Below are positions 35,294 through 44,497 of a stretch of 64,000 nt of DNA, piece after piece. Under the pieces are notes generated by a model. The model was not told where the DNA came from. It ran no database searches and saw only the letters and a list, made by a program, of their open reading frames with translations. The stretch spans positions 1,550,001 to 1,614,000 of the forward strand of contig OZ243969.1 of NCBI GenBank assembly GCA_965214675.1, written 5' to 3'. Origin of the DNA: WTFY01 sp965214675. Its GTDB lineage: Bacteria > Pseudomonadota > Gammaproteobacteria > UBA4575. Within the stretch, counting starts at the first letter, position 1, and each line of letters begins with the position of its first letter. A program made the position numbers and the translations under genes.

Positions 35294-36817
35294 ATGTCTA
35301 CACTTTCAAATAAATTGGTGGCTGCGTGTATGGTCACCGCAATCTCCATGGTGATGTATGGCTGCGGTGGCGGCGGTAGCAGCAGCAGCAGCACTGAGAT
35401 GATGCCCACTGAACCCACTGAACCCACTATGCCTACTGAGCCAGAAGGGCCTACAGCTGAAGAAGTGGCGGCTGAAGGTGAAAGGGTAGCCAAGGCTATC
35501 GATGCGATGGCTGTACTAGCAGATGCTAGTGAAGATGTGGGCAACCAGTTGCCAGTTAATCTTGGTGATGACAACGATGCTACAATGGATGTTCTAAGTG
35601 GCAATACGGTGCCTGAGTCTACTGTGGATCAGATGAACAAGTTTGCTGCTGCAGATGACAGTCCTGCATCTATTACGAATTGGGAACATGCAAAGTACGT
35701 ACGTACTAAGGAAGGCAATCCAAACGCCAATCCACCAACCGACACGGTTATGGATACATTTATCAAGTATAACAACAAAGCGCCTAGCACAGCACAAGCT
35801 TATGTCGCATACTTCAACAGTGACACTAACGGTGCAGGTGATGCAGTAACAGGTATCACTGCTGCAACTGGAGTGTTGGATATCGATGAGGCAGACATTG
35901 CCGGAAACCACATGCTGTTTATGGGTGACTTCGGTCTAACTAGCCCACATCAGAACCTACCTGCTCCAACGGATAACCAGGCTACAGATGGGGTAGATGA
36001 GGCTATGGTTAAGGTCGCAGGTTCGTTCCGCGGTGTCCCTGGTACATTCGCATGTGATTCTGAATGTACACGTTCATCCGATAAGGACGGCAACCTAGAT
36101 GGTCTCGGAGGGACTTGGACTTTCACACCCTCAGGAACCGGCACGGATGGCAGTGCTACAGAAGATGAAGTGACAGCTCTTATGGTTCAAAGCGTGATCC
36201 CTGATCCTGATTTCATGATGCTGGGTTACTGGTTGCAGGCTGAGACTAATGCAGATGGGGAGACCACATATGCAATGTTGCCCTTCGCACGGGGTAACCG
36301 TGACTTCGGCGACGTAGCAAATGTCGACGGCGCAGCAACATATGAAGGCCCAGCCACGGGGTTGTACATAAGAAAGGTATTTAGTGTATCTGAAGATGGT
36401 TCAAGCGCCACGGCTACACCTGTTGCCTCTGGACAATTCACGGCAAGTGCAGTGCTGAATGCCACGTTTGGGCAAGTGACCAATGATAATAATGATGGCA
36501 CCATTGCGGCCAACTTGCTAAACACCATTACCGGTTCTATCTCTGGCTTTAAGAATATGGACGGCAATGATATTGACGCTATGTGGACTGTTATGCTGAC
36601 AAAAGGAATAATCAACACGAGTGCAGGAACTTTTGCTGGAGATGCCACAGGTATGGGGGAATTCAATGGAATGTTTCACGGAGCAGCACTGGACGATGAT
36701 GAAACCACGGCAGATGTCGATGAAAGCACCCTTGCTCCAATATCTGCATCAGGCACATTTCATGGCCACTTCGATAACGGGCATGTGAGGGGTGCCTTTG
36801 CTGCAGATAGGCAGTAG
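35294..36817 (+). CDS. Large surface lipoprotein, probable Slam substrate
   Basis: A 507-aa lipoprotein. GGAG lies nine bases before the ATG at 35294. The signal ends MVMYGC with Cys ~27, then Gly/Ser-rich and Glu-Pro-Thr-rich linkers (SSSSSTEMMPTEPTEPTMPT) suited to spanning the surface. The body is acidic, Asp/Thr/Gly-rich and beta-prone. The C-terminus (GTFHGHFDNGHVRGAFAADRQ, shown minus detail) resembles the last strands of TbpB-like small barrels ending G-A-F-x-A-x-R. The next gene but for a terminator is Slam at 37517. Ligand unknown. Codon use and GC are lower than in neighbouring housekeeping genes. Confidence 0.8.
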   Translation: MSTLSNKLVAACMVTAISMVMYGCGGGGSSSSSTEMMPTEPTEPTMPTEPEGPTAEEVAAEGERVAKAIDAMAVLADASEDVGNQLPVNLGDDNDATMDVLSGNTVPESTVDQMNKFAAADDSPASITNWEHAKYVRTKEGNPNANPPTDTVMDTFIKYNNKAPSTAQAYVAYFNSDTNGAGDAVTGITAATGVLDIDEADIAGNHMLFMGDFGLTSPHQNLPAPTDNQATDGVDEAMVKVAGSFRGVPGTFACDSECTRSSDKDGNLDGLGGTWTFTPSGTGTDGSATEDEVTALMVQSVIPDPDFMMLGYWLQAETNADGETTYAMLPFARGNRDFGDVANVDGAATYEGPATGLYIRKVFSVSEDGSSATATPVASGQFTASAVLNATFGQVTNDNNDGTIAANLLNTITGSISGFKNMDGNDIDAMWTVMLTKGIINTSAGTFAGDATGMGEFNGMFHGAALDDDETTADVDESTLAPISASGTFHGHFDNGHVRGAFAADRQ

Positions 36818-36853
36818 CTCCTAGACTGAAGGTATAGAGTTAAAACCTAACGC

Positions 36854-36887
36854 AATAGGGCGGCCAATAAGGCCGCCCTATTTTTTT
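36854..36887 (+). terminator. Rho-independent terminator
   Basis: Perfect 12-bp stem (AATAGGGCGGCC / GGCCGCCCTATT), loop AATAA, T-run to 36887, 36 bp after the lipoprotein stop. Because the stem starts with A-rich sequence it may also terminate the other strand. Confidence 0.92.
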
Positions 36888-37516
36888 GGACAACTTCAAG
36901 AGTCATTGTTCACCTGAATGCACTAAATTGTAAGTAAGCTCGACCTCGACTTGATTCTTGTTGTTATTTACAGTGCGAACTGCCACTACATGGTAGTGTC
37001 AAGAATCTTTCGCACTTTCCATTAGGTAGTGGTGGTCCCGGTCACTTCTTCAGGCTGTCGCGAAGGCGACTTCCTTGTCCATCTCCTTGAGCAACCCGAC
37101 ATTCATGCATTTGCGCGAGCCCCACTGGGCAAGTGATCTGGGCTCTCTCTGATTAGGCTATTCAATAGGCAACTTCACAACACCCCTCTTAAATACCTGG
37201 CATCTTTGTACTTGGATATGCTCATCGCATAAAAACCTGATTCCCACTCCTTATAAGTTTTTCCCAAACCCCGCATTATCTGTATCATCAAGCAATAAGG
37301 TTCTTCATGGTTGCATGACTTACAGAAGATCGATACAGTCCCGCTTGCTCCCTGAATTTCCAAGAAACCCGGTACGAATTACAAACACCATTACAGGTCC
37401 ATACAGAGCAACGTGGTTGGCGCGGCCCTGGACTCGAGCCACTTATGTCAGGCCAGACTGTCACGATCAAATGCAGAACCTGGCCACTGCAGCTCCTTTG
37501 ACAGGCCCCATAACCC
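36888..37516. other. Gap with gene debris upstream of Slam
   Basis: No complete gene. On the minus strand, about 37060-37130 reads LAQWGSRKCMNVGLL...EVAFATA-stop, which looks like the end of a lost coding sequence of unknown family. A 62-codon minus ORF at 37175-37363 has no recognisable features and is not called. Confidence 0.4.
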
Positions 37517-38884
37517 ATGACAAAAATACAGATAGGCAAAGCCCTGGCATTCGTAACTGTTCTGTTCTTGTTGGCTACAGGTGCAGTACTTGCCAGCAAT
37601 GAAGAACAGCCGCCATCATCTGCCCCGGATGAAAGCAATGCTCGTGCACTGATCAACAACGGTCAATTCGAGGAAGCCCTGACCCTCCTGCGCCCCTTGA
37701 CCAAGGCGCATCCCGGGCGCACCAACCTTCACTTCCTGCTGGGCCTTGCCGCAATCGAACACTCTCGCATCATGCAAGCCTCGAAGGAGGAGCGAGAAGC
37801 CCTGTTGGACGAAGCCATTGCCGCGCTGCATACGATTTTGATCAGCCATCCCGGGCTAGTCCGCGTGCGTCTCGAACTCGCCCGCGCATTTTTCTACAAA
37901 AAAGAGGATTCCCTGTCGCGCAAGCATTTTGAGCATGTGCTCGCCGGAAATCCACCGGCTCCCGTGGTAGCCAATGTCCAGCAATTTCTTAGCGAGATCC
38001 GGGCTCGAAAGCGCTGGTCGATTTACCTTGGCAGCACCCTGAAACCCAGCTCCAACATTGGCCGAAACTCGGAGACGGAGATCATCAACATTTTTGGCCT
38101 GCCCTTCCGTCGTGATACGGTTGAAAAGAAAGAATCAGGGGTTGGTCTTTCCGTATGGGCTGGCGGAGGATACTGGTACCCCCTGGGCGAACAGCTGCGA
38201 CTTCGCTTCGGCACCGACCTCGCCCGCGAGGAATACCCTGGTAAGGATTATGATCAGTCCTTCCTGGGAGTGCATGTCGGTCCACAGTGGTTTCTTGATG
38301 CAGACACCAGTGTCAGCCTGCTCATCGATACACGCCGGCAGTGGCGTATCACCTCGCCCTACAACTTTGACTTCGGGGTACGTTCGGAGATCAAGCACAG
38401 GCTGACCCGGCGTGTTTCGCTGAGCGGACAGGCCTCCTGGTATGATCGAGAGTACAGGAAGCTCGACTACCTGGATGGCTCGACACTCAATCTCTCGGTG
38501 AAGGGTGCCTGGGTACTCTCGCCCACTGTGCGCCTTGAAGCCGCCGTGGGTTATGCCGATGATCATACGGAGGCCAAGACCTGGCGCCATGACACCCGCT
38601 GGGGCCGTATCGGGGCCTCGGTAATCCTGCCGCGCGGCTACACCGTGGGCGGCAGCACTGAGTTCAGAAGAACCCGCTACGAGGGTAACTGGTTTCCCTT
38701 TACCAGCGGAGAACCGCGCAAGGATCGCACCAAGGTCCTGCGGGCCTCGCTGTACAACCGTGGCTTCACGCTGTACGGATTCAGTCCTCAGATTGCGATC
38801 ACCCACGAGGAAAAGGACACCAACTCGCAGGTGTACGGCTACGACGGCACCAGCGGCGAAGTCCGTTTCGTGCGTCAGTTCTGA
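37517..38884 (+). CDS. Surface lipoprotein assembly modifier (Slam, DUF560-type)
   Basis: A 455-aa outer-membrane protein. A signal peptide (~1-26) is followed by TPR-like helices (ALINNGQFEEALTLLRPLTK, VRLELARAFFYKKEDSLSRKHFEHVL) to ~155, then a ~300-aa beta-barrel starting WSIYLGSTLKPSSNIGR and ending GTSGEVRFVRQF with terminal Phe. TPR plus 14-strand barrel is the Slam architecture, which moves TbpB-like lipoproteins to the cell surface. The lipoprotein at 35294 is its probable substrate; the one at 18498 may be another. Confidence 0.87.
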   Translation: MTKIQIGKALAFVTVLFLLATGAVLASNEEQPPSSAPDESNARALINNGQFEEALTLLRPLTKAHPGRTNLHFLLGLAAIEHSRIMQASKEEREALLDEAIAALHTILISHPGLVRVRLELARAFFYKKEDSLSRKHFEHVLAGNPPAPVVANVQQFLSEIRARKRWSIYLGSTLKPSSNIGRNSETEIINIFGLPFRRDTVEKKESGVGLSVWAGGGYWYPLGEQLRLRFGTDLAREEYPGKDYDQSFLGVHVGPQWFLDADTSVSLLIDTRRQWRITSPYNFDFGVRSEIKHRLTRRVSLSGQASWYDREYRKLDYLDGSTLNLSVKGAWVLSPTVRLEAAVGYADDHTEAKTWRHDTRWGRIGASVILPRGYTVGGSTEFRRTRYEGNWFPFTSGEPRKDRTKVLRASLYNRGFTLYGFSPQIAITHEEKDTNSQVYGYDGTSGEVRFVRQF

Positions 38885-39061
38885 ACCCCCGGCCTGTTCG
38901 CTTCCTCAGGCAGGGCACGTCAACCTCTGTGGGCTGACCTGAACGGCGAGGGTGCCTGACCTGCCTGCAGGTCCAGGCAGACCAGCAACTCAGTCTCTCA
39001 AGTCCTGAGCGCCACTCGTGGTTTCCAGGCCGCTGGTCAAGCGAAAGCTACGCTACGCAGG

Positions 39062-39658
39062 TCATGCCGACTCGCCCCTGCGTCTTTGGGCCACAAGCCA
39101 GGCGGTGTCGCGAAGGCCGAGCTGCAGATTTCCAGTACGGCCCTCTTCGCGATAGGCCAGTACGTGCAGGGGCGCAAAGAGCTCCAGTAATTCATTGGGG
39201 CCGAGCCGGTAGGATGGATTGCCTGGACCATCGTCAGTGACCCTCTCATGCGTGAACGTCTGGTAGAACAACAGGCCCCGAGGTTTGAGTGCTTCCATGA
39301 TCTGACCTGCAATTGCACGTTCCAGATAAAAGCTCACACAGATGACATCGAACATGTTTGAGGAGGGTGGTGATTCGTTCACATCACACTCACAGGTCCT
39401 GATCTCAAGCCCTTCAGATTTTGCCTGATGACCCAGCCCATCAATTGCGGCCTTCGAGATATCCCAGGCGTGCACTTCGAGTCCCCTTCGCGCCAGAAAC
39501 AGTGCATTGCCTCCTCGACCGCATGCGAGGTCCAGCGCCGTACCCGACTCAGGCAGCAGGTGCGCATATTCTGAAAGCACCTGGGCTGGTGCCGGACTAT
39601 CTGCCGGACCCTGCGCATAGCGCCGATCCCACTTCTCCCGGGCAGCCTCATCCCCCAT
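39062..39658 (-). CDS. SAM-dependent methyltransferase (class I, TehB-like)
   Basis: A 198-aa enzyme with SAM motif ALDLACGRGGNALFLARRG, acidic end of beta-2 in VHAWDISKAAI, and motif IV NMFDVICVSFYLER. Length and sequence resemble TehB/thiopurine-type small-molecule methyltransferases. Substrate unknown. Nine bp upstream lies the end of trkH. Confidence 0.88.
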   Translation of the reverse strand: MGDEAAREKWDRRYAQGPADSPAPAQVLSEYAHLLPESGTALDLACGRGGNALFLARRGLEVHAWDISKAAIDGLGHQAKSEGLEIRTCECDVNESPPSSNMFDVICVSFYLERAIAGQIMEALKPRGLLFYQTFTHERVTDDGPGNPSYRLGPNELLELFAPLHVLAYREEGRTGNLQLGLRDTAWLVAQRRRGESA

Positions 39659-39667
39659 ACACGACCC

Positions 39668-41119
39668 CTACCTTCTCCAGAACGCAGGCGTCAGCACGAC
39701 CAGCAAGGTGAAGATCTCAAGACGCCCCAACAACATGCCCAGACACAGCACCCACTTGCTAAAGCCATTGATGCCGGTGTAATTAAGCGCCACCTCACCC
39801 AGGCCCGGCCCCAGGTTATTCAGCGTGGCTGTCACTGCGGAGAACGCCGTGACCTCATCAAGACCCGTGGCCATCAGCAACAACAGCATGAACACGAACA
39901 CCGCGATGTAGGCCGAGAAGAACCCCCACACGGCCTCCACTACCCGCGAGTCCACGGCCTTCTCGCCGATCTTGACCGCGATCTTGGCACTCGGATGCAC
40001 CAGTCGAAGCAGCTCACGCAGCCCCTGCTTGACCAGGAGCAGCACACGGATCACTTTCATGCCACCGCCCGTGGAGCCCGCACAGCCGCCGATGAAACTG
40101 ACCAACAGCAATAGCATGGGCAGGGAACCCGGCCACAGATGGTATTCGGAGGTGGTAAAGCCCGTGGTCGTACCGATGGATACCGCATGGAAGACCGCCT
40201 TGGAAAAGGTCTCCCCCAGTCCCGGGTAGACTTCGCTGATACGAAGCGTGATCAGTGCGATCACGGTCACGGCCACCAGCACCACCAGGTAGGTGCGAAA
40301 CTCCGCATCCTGCAGGTAGTGGCGAAGGCTTGCCGACTTCCAGGTAATGAAGTGCAGTCCGAAGTTGGCCCCTGCCAGCAGCATGAACAGGATGGTGATC
40401 GCCTCGATCGCCGCACTGTCGAAATAACCGATGCTCGCATTGTGGGTGGAGAACCCGCCGATGGCCACCGTGGAGAAACTGTGCGCGATGGCATCGAAGA
40501 CGCTCATGCCGGCGAGCCAGAAACTGAAGGCACAGGCGACCGTGAGCGACAGGTAGATGTACCACAGCGCCTTGGCCGTCTCCTTGATGCGAGGCGTCAG
40601 GCGATTGTCCTTCACCGGCCCCGGGGTCTCGGCACGGTACAGCTGCATGCCGCCGACGCCCAGCAGCGGCAGGATCGCCACCGCCAGTACGATGATTCCC
40701 ATACCGCCCAGCCACTGCAGGCTCTGGCGGTAGAAGAGGATGGATTTCGGCAGGGTGTCGAGGTTGGTGATGACCGTCGCACCCGTAGTGGTCAGCCCGG
40801 AAATCGATTCGAACACCGCATCGGTCAGCCCGAGACTGAGGGCCGGGGAGAACAGGAACGGCAGGGCCCCGAAGATGCCGAGCACCGTCCAGAACAGCAC
40901 CACGATCAGGAAGCCCTCGCGTAGCCGAAGGTCGTCTCGAAAGTCACGCACCGGGTACCACAGGGCCACGGCCGCGGCAAAGGTGATCAGGGTCGATGCG
41001 ATGAACGGCAGCACCGACTCGCCCTCGTAGATGAAGCTGAACACCACCGGCGCCAGCATGGTGAGGCTGAAGGCGGCCAAAAGGAGGCCGAGGATGCGCT
41101 GGATGACCTGTCGTTGCAT
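39668..41119 (-). CDS. trkH: Trk potassium uptake protein TrkH
   Basis: A 483-aa membrane K+ channel/transporter with four pore-loop repeats; TTTGATVITNL, SIGGFSTHN-type, TTTGFTTSEY and LNNLGPGLG are the selectivity-filter segments. It works with TrkA, encoded 39 bp upstream. Confidence 0.96.
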   Translation of the reverse strand: MQRQVIQRILGLLLAAFSLTMLAPVVFSFIYEGESVLPFIASTLITFAAAVALWYPVRDFRDDLRLREGFLIVVLFWTVLGIFGALPFLFSPALSLGLTDAVFESISGLTTTGATVITNLDTLPKSILFYRQSLQWLGGMGIIVLAVAILPLLGVGGMQLYRAETPGPVKDNRLTPRIKETAKALWYIYLSLTVACAFSFWLAGMSVFDAIAHSFSTVAIGGFSTHNASIGYFDSAAIEAITILFMLLAGANFGLHFITWKSASLRHYLQDAEFRTYLVVLVAVTVIALITLRISEVYPGLGETFSKAVFHAVSIGTTTGFTTSEYHLWPGSLPMLLLLVSFIGGCAGSTGGGMKVIRVLLLVKQGLRELLRLVHPSAKIAVKIGEKAVDSRVVEAVWGFFSAYIAVFVFMLLLLMATGLDEVTAFSAVTATLNNLGPGLGEVALNYTGINGFSKWVLCLGMLLGRLEIFTLLVVLTPAFWRR

Positions 41120-41158
41120 TTCTACTAACCCCAGAATACGGGTATTGAGGTGCGCTGC

Positions 41159-42526
41159 CTAGATGAACGTGGCGCTGACCTGGAACAGGCGTTCAATGTC
41201 GCGCACGCCGGACTTGTCGGCCAGGAACAGGATGACGTGGTCCTCGGGCTCGATGATGATGTCGGGCTCTGCGATCACCACCTGCTCATCGCGCGCGATG
41301 GCGCCGATGATCGCCCCTTTCGGCAGCTTGATCTCATCGATCCTTCGACCGACCACCTTGGAGGTCTTGCGATCGCCGTGGGCGACCGCCTCGAGTGCTT
41401 CGGCCGCACCGCGGCGCAGCGAGTGCACGGCCACGACATCGCCTTTTCGCACATGTGCGAGCAGGGTGCCGAGCGTGACCTGGCGCGGCGAGATGGCGAT
41501 GTCTACGATGCCGCTTTCCACCAGCTCGACGTAACTCGGGCGGTTGATGAGCGACATGACCTTGTTGGCCCCGAGGCGCTTGGCCAGCATGGAGGACAGG
41601 ATGTTGGCCTCATCATCGTTGGTCAGTGCACAAAAGACATCGACGTCCTCGATATTTTCCTCGCGCAGCATGTCCTGGTCGGCGGCATCGCCCTGTAGCA
41701 CGATGGTCTTGTTGAGCGACTCCGACAGAAACTTGGTGCGCTTGGTATTGCGGTCGATGATCTTGATCTGATAGCGGTTCTCGAGGGATTTTGCAAGGTG
41801 ATAGCCGATGTTGCCGCCGCCTGCCAGCAGGACCCGCTTGTAGGGCTCCGCGTTGCCTCGCAACTGCCCGGTCATGGCCATGGCATTGTCCGAGGAGGCC
41901 AGGAAGAACACCTCGTCGTTGTCCTGGATGGTGACCAGGTCATTGACGGGGATGGACTGGTTGTTGCGATACACCGCCACCACCTTGGCCTCGGTCTCCG
42001 GCATCAGCGCCCAGATGTCGCGCAGCTTGCGCCCGACCATGAGCTTGCTGGCACGAAGCGCCAGCAGCTTGATGCGCCCGTTGGCAAAGTCCAGCACCTG
42101 CAAGGAGTCCGGATGCTCGATCAGTCGCTGGATATACTGCGAGATCAAGTACTCCGGGCTGATCAGCACATCGACCGGCAGAGCTTCCTGCACGAACAGG
42201 TTGTCGTAGGTGAAGTACTCGAGTGCGCGGATGCGTGCGATCTTGGTGGGGATGTGAAACAGCGTATAGGCGACCTGGCAGGCCACCATGTTGGTCTCAT
42301 CGCTCTCGGTCAGGGCAATGATCATGTCGGCATCCCGTGCGCCGGCCTGCTCCAGCAGGCCCGGGTGCGATGCCTTGCCCGTAACGGTACGAAGATCCGC
42401 ACGGCCCTGGATGTCCTGGAGTATCCGGGGGTCCGCATCCACCAGGGTGATATCGTGGGATTCATTGGCCAGGCTGATGGCCAGCGAGGAGCCGACCTGA
42501 CCGGCCCCCAGGATGATTATTTTCAT
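41159..42526 (-). CDS. trkA: Trk system NAD-binding regulatory subunit TrkA
   Basis: A 455-aa cytoplasmic protein with two RCK repeats. The first Rossmann motif is MKIIILGAGQVGSSLA and the second VLLAGGGNIGYHLAKSLE, each followed by a TrkA-C domain. Controls TrkH gating by nucleotides. In many gammaproteobacteria rsmB lies between fmt and trkA; it is missing here. Confidence 0.97.
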   Translation of the reverse strand: MKIIILGAGQVGSSLAISLANESHDITLVDADPRILQDIQGRADLRTVTGKASHPGLLEQAGARDADMIIALTESDETNMVACQVAYTLFHIPTKIARIRALEYFTYDNLFVQEALPVDVLISPEYLISQYIQRLIEHPDSLQVLDFANGRIKLLALRASKLMVGRKLRDIWALMPETEAKVVAVYRNNQSIPVNDLVTIQDNDEVFFLASSDNAMAMTGQLRGNAEPYKRVLLAGGGNIGYHLAKSLENRYQIKIIDRNTKRTKFLSESLNKTIVLQGDAADQDMLREENIEDVDVFCALTNDDEANILSSMLAKRLGANKVMSLINRPSYVELVESGIVDIAISPRQVTLGTLLAHVRKGDVVAVHSLRRGAAEALEAVAHGDRKTSKVVGRRIDEIKLPKGAIIGAIARDEQVVIAEPDIIIEPEDHVILFLADKSGVRDIERLFQVSATFI

Positions 42527-42678
42527 AGCGATGCCTCGTCTATCCAGACCTGTGAACAGGTGCTATGCAGGCGGGCAGCATAGGGCAAGTCGAGGGTGGC
42601 GGGCAAGGGTTTTATACCGCCCTTATGGGGGGTCTGATGGCCCCAGAATATCCCCTTTGCGCGCCCCGACACTGCACG

Positions 42679-43629
42679 CTAGGACCGTGTGACCAGGTCC
42701 TGCTCCCCGGTGTCAAAGCAGTGTCCCTGCAAGTCATGGGCATTGATGAATTCCCTAACGTGCATGCGCTTGGCGCCTGCGAGCTGCAGGCAGTCCACGC
42801 CAAGCACCCCGTTGCCGGTAGCCACCTCGATCCCTCCGCGGGCGTCCAGCACCGTTCCCGGGGCAATCGCTGTCGTATCTGAAAGGACATGCGCTTCCCA
42901 GATGCGCACCCGGCGTTCTCCAAGGAAGGTATAGGCCACCGGCCAGTCATTAAAGGCACGTACCTTGCGCTCGATCCCTGCGGCACTTTCGTGCCAGTCA
43001 ATCAGCGCCTCGCGCTTTTCGACCTTGGGCGCATGGCTGACCCCGGATGGATCCTGCGGCTCGGGCCGGATTCGCCCCTCCAGCACCCCCAGCATCTCGT
43101 TGGCGGCCAGCTGCGCCAGGCGTGTACGCAGATCCACGGTAGTGTCTTCGGGGCGGATCGTGCAGGGCACCTGGTGCAGGACGGGGCCTGCATCCAGGGC
43201 CTCGACCATCTGCATGAACGAGATGCCGGTCTGCCGGTCACCGGCCAGCAGGGCCCGCTGGATCGGCGCTGCCCCGCGCCAGCGCGGCAACAGCGAGGTA
43301 TGGATATTGATGCACCCGAGCCTCGGCACCTCCAGAGCGGCCTGCGGCAGCAGCAGGCCGTAGGCGAAGACCAGCATCACATCGGCCTGTGCCTCGGCCA
43401 GGTGCCGACATTCGGTCTCATCGAATCGTTCGGGCTGGTGTACAGGGAGTCCAGCCTCGGTGGCCAGGATCTTGACAGGACCCGGGCGAACCTTGCGCCC
43501 GCGCCCGGCCGGTCGGTCCGGCTGGGTATAGACGCTGGCGATGCGGTGCTCGCTCTCGAGCAGTTCTTGCAGGATCGTTGCCGCAAAAGCAGGGGTGCCT
43601 GCAAAGACAATGTTAAGGGCGCTCGACAC
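42679..43629 (-). CDS. fmt: Methionyl-tRNA formyltransferase
   Basis: A 316-aa enzyme: N-terminal formyltransferase fold with IVFAGTPAFAATILQELL, the tetrahydrofolate site GCINIHTSLLPRWRGAAPIQ (Asn, His) and a downstream Asp; the C-terminal OB-like domain binds tRNA. It formylates initiator Met-tRNA and is followed functionally by def, 38 bp upstream. Confidence 0.97.
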   Translation of the reverse strand: MSSALNIVFAGTPAFAATILQELLESEHRIASVYTQPDRPAGRGRKVRPGPVKILATEAGLPVHQPERFDETECRHLAEAQADVMLVFAYGLLLPQAALEVPRLGCINIHTSLLPRWRGAAPIQRALLAGDRQTGISFMQMVEALDAGPVLHQVPCTIRPEDTTVDLRTRLAQLAANEMLGVLEGRIRPEPQDPSGVSHAPKVEKREALIDWHESAAGIERKVRAFNDWPVAYTFLGERRVRIWEAHVLSDTTAIAPGTVLDARGGIEVATGNGVLGVDCLQLAGAKRMHVREFINAHDLQGHCFDTGEQDLVTRS

Positions 43630-43667
43630 AGGGATGCGGGCTCGGTGGGTGCAGGGGTGTGGTGCGA

Positions 43668-44204
43668 TTACAGGGAGACGGATCGATCAGAGGATGGTGT
43701 GGCTTGCCCGGCCTTTTGCGCCTTGAGCATTTTCTTTTTCAGGCGCTCACGCTTCAACGGCGACAGGTAGTCGACAAACAGGCGCCCCTGCAGGTGATCA
43801 ATCTCGTGCTGGATGCAGACCGCAAGCAGGCCATCCGCCTCCAGCGTGGTGGCCTGTCCCTCGAGATCAAGAAACTCCACCGTGATCCGTTCTGCACGTT
43901 TTACATAGGCGAACACCTCGGGGACGGACAGGCAGCCCTCGCGCATCTCCTCCTCACCGTCGCGTTCGATGATTTTCGGGTTGATCAGGCAGCGCGGCTC
44001 GTTCTTGTCTTCCGAGACATCGATCACGGCAAGCTGCTGCAGGATATTGACCTGGGTCGCGGCCAGCCCGATTCCCGGGGCCGCATACATGGTCTCGAAC
44101 ATATCCTCTGCCGTCTTTCGCAAGGCATCGTCCACCTCCTCCACCGGATGGGCCTTGCGGCTCAGTCTCGGGTCGGGGAAGCGCAGGATTTCCAGTAAAG
44201 CCAT
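43668..44204 (-). CDS. def: Peptide deformylase
   Basis: A 178-aa metalloprotease. The three diagnostic motifs are GIGLAATQV, EGCLSVP (metal Cys) and QHEIDHLQG (metal His, catalytic Glu). The start is ATG 44204 (MALLEILRFPDPRL); 25 further upstream codons are open but non-conserved. It removes formyl groups from new proteins. Confidence 0.97.
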   Translation of the reverse strand: MALLEILRFPDPRLSRKAHPVEEVDDALRKTAEDMFETMYAAPGIGLAATQVNILQQLAVIDVSEDKNEPRCLINPKIIERDGEEEMREGCLSVPEVFAYVKRAERITVEFLDLEGQATTLEADGLLAVCIQHEIDHLQGRLFVDYLSPLKRERLKKKMLKAQKAGQATPSSDRSVSL

Positions 44205-44455
44205 GGTGTTGTACCCCGGGTTGTGCAAATGCTCCGGCAGGATGACTGCCTTGCCCAAACCCTTGTTTTGGCTGGGCATCAGTACTCATGCAGTCTAGCA
44301 AAAAAATTCTACGGAAACATTTTCAGGACGGGGGTATTTCAGGCGTCTGGCAAGGCAAACAGCGCCCGGCATCTGCCGAAGGAAGATGATTTCAAGTCAA
44401 GGGGTAGACTGCCTGCAGGCACGGGTCACAAAGGACCTCTCGATGGAATTGATGG

Positions 44456-44488
44456 TCAACTATCAATAAAATAAAAATTGATAGTTGA
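44456..44488. promoter_or_regulatory. Palindrome upstream of fic
   Basis: Perfect 12-bp arms TCAACTATCAAT / ATTGATAGTTGA around AAAATAAAA, ending 9 bp before the fic ATG. It probably is an operator overlapping the ribosome binding region, or a translation-blocking hairpin. Confidence 0.7.
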
Positions 44489-44497
44489 TCTACGACA

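Noticed and set aside
37175..37363. 62-codon minus ORF
   Set aside because: No ribosome site, no recognisable features, surrounded by debris.
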